DNA of 11,608 bases from CAYLOP01 sp964385305 (GTDB lineage: Bacteria > Chloroflexota > Anaerolineae > Anaerolineales > E44-bin32), in assembly GCA_964385305.1 (NCBI GenBank), contig CAYLOP010000099.1, positions 1-11,608 on the forward strand, in the 5' to 3' direction. Below, piece after piece: positions 6,852-11,608 of this stretch. The position numbers and the translations under genes were made by a program. Each line of letters begins with the position of its first letter. Position 1 is the first letter of the stretch. The notes beneath the pieces are model-generated. The model was not told the origin of the DNA. It made no database searches and saw nothing but the letters and a program-made list of their open reading frames with translations.

Positions 6852-8132
6852 CTATCCTTGGATCTTATGTTTCCTCAGATCATTCACGTATTTCTCAACA
6901 GTTAGCTCCCAATTCTTAGGCAAAATGTCACCTGCCCTATCTCGATACGCACACCCATGGTAAATCCCATATCCAGAATACTCACGCGAGTTAAAAGGTG
7001 GACTGTTATAAGCAAAGCCGTATCTTTTATAGTGAAGTCTGTATGGATTTGACTCTATGGCACGAGACAATGCATTCGGCTCACGTACATATCCTAGATA
7101 TTCGCTTCGTCCGTCAACTTCCTTATCCGGACAGCCACAGCATGGATAGATGCGCCCTCTCGAATTAACGTAAAGGCCATATGGAAGCTGAGAACACGGA
7201 AGGCTGCCAAAATACGGAGAGGCACCTTCGAATGGAATACCCAACTCCTCGTTCAAGCCATAAAGTCGCAAGCAAACTTGAAGAGCCTGTTCTTTAGAAA
7301 TTGATAGGTTACGTTTTTCTCTCTCTTCTCTTGACCGCGTTAGACCAACCGGTACTGGAGGATCCAGATCGATGTACAATCTCTTCCTAGCTTTCATGAG
7401 GTATATTTCCTCAACGTCCTGCAAGCATTGAGGAGTAAGCACGCTTTCTAAGCCCAACCTCGTCCAAGTTTCTGGCCTTTCATTCCCCATAACACCCGTC
7501 ATGAGAAATTGCTCTTCCGGTGTCTCGAACTCAGGTGGCTCATTAAATCCTGCCTCTATTAGACGCTTTAAGACGGCATTTCTTTTCTGTGCATATCCTG
7601 GTCGTTGGACTAAATCGTCTTCAATATGGTTTGAGAAGGAATGAAACTTAAGCATTATACTTACACGGAGCCTCTTGAACTCCTCGATGATAGACTCAGA
7701 ACTCTTATCATGAATATTGACACACTGTCTGTCATCTGCCAATACTAAGCCATTTGTGAAAACCACCACCCAGATTTTCAACTCTTGGCTTACAAAATTC
7801 AGGAATTCCAAAAACCTATCTTCCAAGAAGGGTTCCTGATCGCCCACCAATTTGGCGCTCTTGCAGCCCAGTTTCGAAGCTTGCTCAAATACATCTTTCA
7901 ATTCCTCATAGGTCAATTTGTCCGATATTTCGTCACCTCTCCATTCGAGTTCTCGTTCATCAGTCTCGATGAAGCAGTACCTACATCTAAGGTTGCACTT
8001 TTTACGGCAGGGAAAATCAAAATCCATGGTGAGAAGCCGAGGCTTCTCACCATTAAGATATTTCCTGATTGTCGTGTCTGGAAACTGCCAGCCGACAATT
8101 GCATTGACATAATCAGGCTTCGTTTTTATCAT
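6852..8132 (-). CDS. Radical SAM protein with SPASM-like C-terminal cysteines, substrate unknown
   Basis: The 426-residue protein carries the radical SAM cluster motif CxxxCxxC at C46, C50 and C53 (CNLRCRYC), so it should bind a [4Fe-4S] cluster and cleave S-adenosylmethionine. The SAM-contacting GGEP strand appears as GDQEP (97-101), followed by VVVFTNG (122-128) on the next strand. The C-terminal part has C313, then VNSRGRIYPCCGC (C331, C332, C334), LGYV and C394. This resembles a SPASM/twitch auxiliary cluster domain, as in peptide and protein maturases. Residues 200-300 are charged and not recognised. AGGA lies 6 nt before ATG 8132. The gene sits 38 bp after the 629-residue membrane protein gene and 26 bp before livK, so all three are probably one transcript. 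The family is secure; the reaction is unknown. No small precursor peptide gene is visible beside it. Confidence 0.88.
   Translation of the reverse strand: MIKTKPDYVNAIVGWQFPDTTIRKYLNGEKPRLLTMDFDFPCRKKCNLRCRYCFIETDERELEWRGDEISDKLTYEELKDVFEQASKLGCKSAKLVGDQEPFLEDRFLEFLNFVSQELKIWVVVFTNGLVLADDRQCVNIHDKSSESIIEEFKRLRVSIMLKFHSFSNHIEDDLVQRPGYAQKRNAVLKRLIEAGFNEPPEFETPEEQFLMTGVMGNERPETWTRLGLESVLTPQCLQDVEEIYLMKARKRLYIDLDPPVPVGLTRSREEREKRNLSISKEQALQVCLRLYGLNEELGIPFEGASPYFGSLPCSQLPYGLYVNSRGRIYPCCGCPDKEVDGRSEYLGYVREPNALSRAIESNPYRLHYKRYGFAYNSPPFNSREYSGYGIYHGCAYRDRAGDILPKNWELTVEKYVNDLRKHKIQG
8026..8053. repeat. Perfect 13-bp inverted repeat inside the radical SAM gene
   Basis: The arms ATGGTGAGAAGCC (8026-8038) and GGCTTCTCACCAT (8041-8053) are perfectly complementary with a 2-nt spacer. 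It lies in the 5' part of the coding region and encodes residues of the segment NGEKPRLLTM just before the cluster motif. In mRNA it would form a very stable hairpin about 80-105 nt after the start codon. Confidence 0.8.
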
Positions 8133-8170
8133 TTGCTGTCCTTTATCACCTTAAAGCATCTTAACAAAAC

Positions 8171-10060
8171 CTATGCGCTGCGATAAACAGCTCTAAATTC
8201 CCTATGGGTCAAAACGCCTGTTTTATCTTCCGGTAAGAAGATTCTTTGCAAGAACTTTCTGACCTTACACGCCGTTTCTTGGTTCTTTTCTCCAGATTCC
8301 GCCATCTTACACAGATCTAGAACGGGTGAGAAAGCCAAAGACATGTATGGCTCCCTGTCCCTGTACGTCTCCCCGTCCCTGACCGCTGGCTCTCCGACCG
8401 TTACAAACTTCTCGTCCAGGCCGATTAATAGGATCCAGTCCTCAGGTGTTTCATCGTTGGAGGCTTTGCGCACGGCAAAAAGGTCCTTCGGGAATGGGAT
8501 CTCACGCTGTCCAGAGATGATCTTTCCGGATTTTCTATCTTTGATCTGCCCTTCAATTGTCAATCTATTGTTCTGGTCAAATATATCTTCTAACCCTTCC
8601 ATACACCGATAACAGAAATTGCTTTCGTCAAGATGAAATGCACAAATGGCATCTTCGAGCCTTAGCCATGACGAGCTATCCTTAAATTTGCAATCAGTCA
8701 CGACACATGTCCCTCGACCGCCACGAGGCCTATTCTGCTTCAAAGCTTCTCCTACGTAGGATTCACGGATATCCCGTTGAATTAGAAGGATTAGCTCGTT
8801 CTCAGTCAACTCTTCAGGCTCCCACTCAGAGCCCTTCTTGCATTTGATATATCCGGTGTCGAAGGCTTCGTTGATCTCTGTAAAGCAGGAGCCATAATGT
8901 TCCCTCCATGGGTGGTCCGGTGTAGGTGCATAGGCGAAATAGCGGATCCACCTGCCTCCCTTCCCTTCCTTCTTCCCCTCTCCCTGGAAGTCATGGTAAT
9001 ATATGAGGAACTGCAACCATTCATCCAAGTCAATAGCATTACCAAAACGAAATAATCCCGCAGGCGACTTTGGCATAAGCGTATAAAAATCAAATTCATC
9101 TGGCCATGGCTTCAACGACTTGACTACTCTTTCAGCCGTTTGCGCGTAATAAGAAAATGAGGTAATATTCAACAAAATACCTGGAAAAGAACGCTCGTGA
9201 ACCTCAGCCTCCAAGTAGCGTCCCTGAGCTACTGCCATATAGGCGCAATGTTGTTGGTGTTTTGGATCACCTTGAATGCTCCTTATAAGGTCGGGAAAGG
9301 TGTCTTCCTTCTCAGAGGGAGTATCTATGTTCGGAGGAAACAACGGAAGCAAGGCCACCTTGTCATAGCAACTAATGCTCTCGGACAAATAGAGAAGGGC
9401 ATCTCTGAATGGTCCAAGGTCCGTGTTGGAGGATGCAACTTCCCGAGCTACCATAGTCAGTTCGTGTACACGCGCTGCATATTTTTCTAGTTCTGCCAGA
9501 GCCCCAAGCGTGCTTATTGCGCCTGAAACCTTAAGCTGAAGATTCTTGACGTTCTTAGTTATGGTACTTAACTGTTCAACCCCCTTGCCTATTTTACTCG
9601 CAGATTCGCTAATCTCCCAAAATGTGTGAGCCAAGACTGATGTTACAACCGCTAAGAATGCCGCAAGAACAAGATTTCTTGCGCCAATAAGCAATATAGA
9701 TACATCAAGAAGCGCTGGGGGTTTTCCGATCACTCGTTGGGCCACGTCAATTACTGCAACGTATGCACCTACCAAGAATACAACATACCATAGATTAGGG
9801 AAGTACCACACTTTTTCACCAAACTCGGCAATGTTCTTCCATCTTTTTTTCTTTCTGAGTCTTTCGCTTCGCGCCAATACCCATGGGCCAAAAATGATGA
9901 TCATCGAAAGTATGACCCAGATCGTCGGCGCATAGCCTACCCGCCCCCAAAAGACCCACTCCAGACAGAGACAAAAGAGACCCGAGGCTATTAGAATTAC
10001 GAAGGAATTCCGTATCTCACTCCATGTAAGGTTCTTGCTTTTGTCGATATGCTCTGGCAT
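8171..10060 (-). CDS. Unrecognised 629-residue protein: four membrane helices, coiled coil, large cytosolic region with Cys/His cluster
   Basis: I do not recognise this family. Four hydrophobic helices are at about 20-37, 43-62, 88-107 and 118-145. The basic loop ARSERLRKKKRWKN (63-76) lies between helices 2 and 3, so the positive-inside rule puts both termini in the cytoplasm. Residues 150-208 look like a coiled coil (SASKIGKGVEQLSTITKNVK onward). About 420 soluble residues follow. They include Trp/Tyr-rich stretches (345-390) and a cluster C452, C457, C473, H476, C483, C486 that could bind a metal. No nuclease, protease, kinase or ATPase motif was found. The ATG at 10060 has AGGAG 8 nt upstream. 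It is the first gene of a probable unit with the radical SAM gene and livK. A sensor, scaffold or effector anchored at the membrane are all possible. Confidence 0.75.
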   Translation of the reverse strand: MPEHIDKSKNLTWSEIRNSFVILIASGLFCLCLEWVFWGRVGYAPTIWVILSMIIIFGPWVLARSERLRKKKRWKNIAEFGEKVWYFPNLWYVVFLVGAYVAVIDVAQRVIGKPPALLDVSILLIGARNLVLAAFLAVVTSVLAHTFWEISESASKIGKGVEQLSTITKNVKNLQLKVSGAISTLGALAELEKYAARVHELTMVAREVASSNTDLGPFRDALLYLSESISCYDKVALLPLFPPNIDTPSEKEDTFPDLIRSIQGDPKHQQHCAYMAVAQGRYLEAEVHERSFPGILLNITSFSYYAQTAERVVKSLKPWPDEFDFYTLMPKSPAGLFRFGNAIDLDEWLQFLIYYHDFQGEGKKEGKGGRWIRYFAYAPTPDHPWREHYGSCFTEINEAFDTGYIKCKKGSEWEPEELTENELILLIQRDIRESYVGEALKQNRPRGGRGTCVVTDCKFKDSSSWLRLEDAICAFHLDESNFCYRCMEGLEDIFDQNNRLTIEGQIKDRKSGKIISGQREIPFPKDLFAVRKASNDETPEDWILLIGLDEKFVTVGEPAVRDGETYRDREPYMSLAFSPVLDLCKMAESGEKNQETACKVRKFLQRIFLPEDKTGVLTHREFRAVYRSA

Positions 10061-10593
10061 CTATCCTACTCCTTTGCTACAAACTTCAGCATAAAAACTC
10101 CCAACGGCAGTTCCGGTGCTTCGAAATCTCAGATAAGGTTAAAAGTATAGCTACCCTGTAAGGCCAGCTACGAAAGTCTGCATTCCTCCCGTTGCCTCAA
10201 CGGTTCAACTTTGAAAAAGATAACTCCAATCTTCGCCGCGAACTAGTCTTGGATCATCCCCAGGGCACCGCTGCTCTTTCTAATTATCTTTCTATCATCT
10301 TCGGAGTATTTCCGAACCATTTTTGGATTTTTTAATTGCTCTTTCCCCTGAAAATAAACGAAAAAGAAGAGTAAGTCAAGGGAAAAGTGCTTCTCCCCCA
10401 CCCTTAGCGAAGCTTCGCCTTCCTGACCCGGGACGGGCAAACTGACGAGGTTGGGGAGAACATAAATTGGGCTAAGCTTCGAATTGCAAATTGCAAAAGT
10501 CAAAATTGTTTTCCCTTGCGGGTCTGATAAAGCAACCGCCTACCTTTCATTCTGCATTTTTCATTGGCCATCTTCTAAAAATTGACTTATTTG
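10061..10593. other. Non-coding stretch upstream of the membrane protein gene (533 bp)
   Basis: No convincing gene. On the minus strand it contains a good promoter-like sequence at 10351-10379, a second TATACT box at 10144-10149 about 85 bp before the membrane protein start with a poor -35, and a GCGAAGCTTCGC palindrome at 10407-10418. An 86-codon minus frame (10243-10503) spans it but looks fortuitous. Its inner ATG (10320) would give a 25-residue charged peptide (MVRKYSEDDRKIIRKSS...) with no well-placed ribosome binding site; it could be a gene remnant or leader peptide. Confidence 0.5.
10351..10379 (-). promoter_or_regulatory. Candidate sigma-70 promoter upstream of the membrane protein / radical SAM / livK unit
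   Basis: The minus strand has TTGACT (10379-10374), a 17-bp spacer and TATTTT (10356-10351), matching consensus at 5 and 4 of 6 positions with ideal spacing. Transcription would start near 10344 and run toward the 629-residue protein gene with a leader of roughly 280 nt. No recognised riboswitch fold was seen in that leader. Confidence 0.4.
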
Positions 10594-10677
10594 TTAAGAT
10601 CTTCCCTTATGAAGACGGCTAGTACCAATAAAATAAGTCAGATAGGCCCAGACATACCATGCAATAAGAGCTGCCAT
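10594..10677 (-). pseudogene. Decayed partial second copy of the YIP1-family gene
   Basis: The 59 bp at 10619-10677 match 11131-11189 of the neighbouring YIP1-family gene at 52 of 59 positions without gaps. The encoded stretch MAALIAWYVWAYLTYFIGT parallels AAFIGWYIWAYLTYFIGT of the intact copy. Several differences are silent or conservative, so the copy probably diverged while still functional and was lost later. An in-frame TAG lies directly before the ATG-like codon at 10677. After GTS the reading is unrelated and stops at 10594. It is a remnant of a former tandem duplication, not a gene. Confidence 0.8.
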
Positions 10678-10719
10678 CTAGTTCATGAGGTAGCCAACGA
10701 TATTTAGCCTGTCGTTTTG

Positions 10720-10790
10720 AGGGTATGCGAAGCCCTGAACGTAGCGAAGGGTCTGAGTAAGCGATAGCGAAGCCGCCTACTCGCTGTCCC
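10720..10790. repeat. GCGAAG-rich palindromic repeat debris
   Basis: GCGAAG occurs three times (10727, 10744, 10767). AGCGATAG at 10760-10767 pairs with CTA(C)TCGCT at 10777-10785 with one bulged C, forming a small hairpin. Similar AGCGAA cores occur at 1993 and 10406 in other intergenic DNA of this window. It resembles the REP-like short interspersed repeats common between genes of many bacteria. Nothing else is seen in the 161 bp from 10678 to 10838. Confidence 0.4.
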
Positions 10791-10838
10791 AATAGGTTAA
10801 ATAGTACTCTTGTTTAACTCATTGACTTTCCTTAGGAA

Positions 10839-11054
10839 TCAAGCTTGGCTACTACCACCTAAAATAGAAAACAATAACAGAAGGACCAACATTTGAATGA
10901 TCCAGCCGATCACGCAAACCCCTACAGCGCGTAATGTGCTCTGATAATCAAGAGCTTGTCTTACCGCGATCACCATTGCTATCAGCATCCAAATTGAAGC
11001 GACTAGAAAAACGATCCCTGCCAATCCTGGAATGATACCCAGTATTCGAATCAA
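10839..11054 (-). CDS. YIP1-family protein, C-terminal fragment (about 71 residues)
   Basis: This continues the frame of the N-terminal fragment after its stop. The first possible start is TTG 11054, with no ribosome binding site at a suitable distance, so independent translation is doubtful. It encodes two further hydrophobic helices (IIPGLAGIVFLVASIWMLIAM and VCVIGWIIQMLVLLLLFSIL) separated by VRQALDYQSTLRAVG, the conserved end of the family, and stops at TGA 10839-10841. It is best read as the second half of the broken gene. Confidence 0.55.
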   Translation of the reverse strand: MIRILGIIPGLAGIVFLVASIWMLIAMVIAVRQALDYQSTLRAVGVCVIGWIIQMLVLLLLFSILGGSSQA

Positions 11055-11066
11055 CCCAGCGGAGCT

Positions 11067-11369
11067 TTAAAAACCGATGGTTCGTAATAACTCACCGTAA
11101 TCTGCTTTAGTCTGTGGCTCTGGGAGGAACCTAGTACCAATAAAATAAGTGAGATAAGCCCAGATATACCACCCAATAAAAGCTGCAATTGTTCCCATCA
11201 GAATCCCGCTAAATCCCCCTCTTGCAATACTTCCTACCCCAGCTGCTATACTGGAGAGAACAACAACCCCCATAGCCTGGCCCAATGCCCCCTTATCAGC
11301 CTCAACCTCTTCATACAAATTAATATCTAACTTAGCAGCTCGAATAATACGATCTTTAAAATTAGTCAT
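11067..11369 (-). CDS. YIP1-family protein, N-terminal fragment (100 residues)
   Basis: This is the part that would be translated from the normal start. ATG 11369 is preceded by AGGAG at 6 nt spacing. The soluble start (FKDRIIRAAKLDINLYEEVEADKGALGQAMG) is characteristic of bacterial YIP1-domain proteins. Two hydrophobic helices follow at about 31-48 and 53-78. Translation ends at TAA 11067-11069, removing the last two helices. Whether the fragment is stable or functional is unknown. Confidence 0.7.
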   Translation of the reverse strand: MTNFKDRIIRAAKLDINLYEEVEADKGALGQAMGVVVLSSIAAGVGSIARGGFSGILMGTIAAFIGWYIWAYLTYFIGTRFLPEPQTKADYGELLRTIGF

Positions 11370-11416
11370 CTTCCTCTCCTAAAAGGGAACTTAGCTCCCT
11401 GGGGTCGCTAACTTCT

Positions 11417-11472
11417 CCAGAGGGCCTCACCGGCCCTATGGCGCTCCGCAATCCTACGCCTGCTTGGATTGC
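11417..11472. repeat. Two adjacent hairpins upstream of the YIP1 gene
   Basis: Hairpin one, 11417-11441, has CCA/TGG and AGGGCC/GGCCCT stems separated by one G-A mismatch and a 5-nt loop. Hairpin two pairs GCAATCC (11448-11454) with GGATTGC (11466-11472) around 11 nt. A smaller AGGGA/TCCCT stem lies nearby at 11384-11400. They would fall in the leader of a minus-strand YIP1 transcript starting further right. Confidence 0.5.
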
Positions 11473-11486
11473 TCCACTGTCACCAA

Positions 11487-11509
11487 TGAAGGGGGCTTTG
11501 CCCCCTTCA
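11487..11509. repeat. Perfect 10-bp hairpin with TTT loop
   Basis: TGAAGGGGGC (11487-11496) and GCCCCCTTCA (11500-11509) pair perfectly around TTT. The GC-rich stem resembles an intrinsic terminator, but neither strand has a U-tract after it, so a REP-like element or RNA-stabilising stem is as likely. Confidence 0.65.
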
Positions 11510-11520
11510 AACTACCCCCA

Positions 11521-11553
11521 ACATTTCGGAATTTCTTAGAAATTCCGAAACGT
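11521..11553. repeat. Perfect 12-bp hairpin just after the right-edge gene
   Basis: TTTCGGAATTTC (11524-11535) and GAAATTCCGAAA (11539-11550) are perfect complements around TTA. Outer AC/GT pairs extend the stem past one mismatch to 15 positions per arm. It begins 7 nt downstream of the tandem stops of the partial minus-strand gene, so it may end or stabilise that transcript, although no U-tract follows. Confidence 0.65.
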
Positions 11554-11560
11554 CAGATTA

Positions 11561-11608
11561 CTAATAGGGCCGTTGACCACCTCGTCTTCCTCCACCTTGA
11601 CGACCTTC
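11561..11608 (-). CDS. C-terminal tail of an off-window protein, Gly/Arg-rich (possible RRM RNA-binding protein)
   Basis: The frame from the right edge reads EGRQGGGRRGGQRPY and ends in TAG followed at once by TAA (11563-11558). Tandem stops and an RGG-like tail resemble the end of small bacterial RNA-recognition-motif proteins. Only 15 residues are visible, so both the frame and the family are tentative. A second open frame here (KVVKVEEDEVVNGPIS..., stop at 11536) is the main alternative. Confidence 0.35.
   Translation of the reverse strand, partial: EGRQGGGRRGGQRPY

Larger units (their letters stand above)
10839..11369 (-). pseudogene. YIP1-family membrane protein gene interrupted by one in-frame TAA
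   Basis: Read through one stop, this is a full YIP1-domain protein of about 175 residues. The N-terminal half ends LLRTIGF, then TAA (11067-11069), then SSAGLIRILGIIPGLAG in the same frame. Intact relatives, as I recall the family, continue through this point with a small residue at the stop position. A change from a Ser or Leu codon (TCA or TTA) to TAA would create it. Both halves are otherwise undamaged, so the mutation is recent, is a sequencing error, or is read through. The family consists of polytopic membrane proteins of poorly known function. Confidence 0.75.

Noticed and set aside
10243..10503. 86-codon minus-strand open frame
   Set aside because: It crosses a promoter-like sequence and palindromic repeat, has no ribosome binding site, and its peptide looks random apart from the last 25 residues, which are discussed separately.
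10720..10790. CRISPR-like array because of the repeated GCGAAG
   Set aside because: The units are 6-8 bp, irregularly spaced and partly palindromic; there are no spacers of constant length and no cas genes.
11536..11608. Alternative right-edge frame ending FRNF with stop at 11536
   Set aside because: It would run through the strong hairpin and place its stop in the loop. The neighbouring frame ends in tandem TAG-TAA with an RGG-like tail and is preferred, though not proven.

Overview
All genes that can be supported lie on the minus strand, so the window reads biologically from right to left. It looks like chromosomal DNA of an uncultured Gram-negative-type bacterium. The evidence is AGGAGG-type ribosome binding sites, a complete branched-chain amino acid type (Liv/HAAT) ABC transporter and a bacterial YIP1-domain membrane protein. 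I cannot place it more precisely from sequence alone; Desulfobacterota, NC10 or Rokubacteria-like lineages are only a guess from the style of the YIP1 and Liv proteins. There are no tRNA or rRNA genes, CRISPR array, or recognisable transposase or integrase.

Layout in transcription order. (1) 11608-11561: the last residues of an off-window protein with a Gly/Arg-rich tail ending in tandem stops. (2) 11384-11553: a cluster of strong hairpins. (3) 11369-10839: a YIP1-family membrane protein gene split by a single in-frame TAA. (4) 10838-10061: a mostly non-coding stretch holding a decayed second copy of part of that YIP1 gene, short palindromic repeat debris and a good promoter-like sequence. 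(5) 10060-8171: an unrecognised 629-residue protein with four membrane helices, a coiled coil and a large cytosolic part with a Cys/His cluster. (6) 8132-6852: a radical SAM protein with a SPASM-like cysteine tail. (7) 6825-5680: livK, the periplasmic amino acid binding protein. (8) After a 315 bp gap, livH, livM, livG and livF (5364-2117). (9) After a 206 bp gap, an OLD-family ATPase/TOPRIM nuclease (1910-3) that runs off the left edge.

How the genes may work together. LivK, LivH, LivM, LivG and LivF supply every part of one ABC importer: binding protein, two permeases and two ATPases. The membrane protein, the radical SAM gene and livK are separated by only 38 and 26 bp and each has its own good ribosome binding site, so they are probably co-transcribed. 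A radical SAM enzyme and a novel membrane protein reading into an amino acid importer is the most interesting arrangement here. The function of the link is unknown. The OLD nuclease is probably a separate unit and may be half of a Gabija-like (GajA/GajB) anti-phage pair, but the partner position is outside the window.
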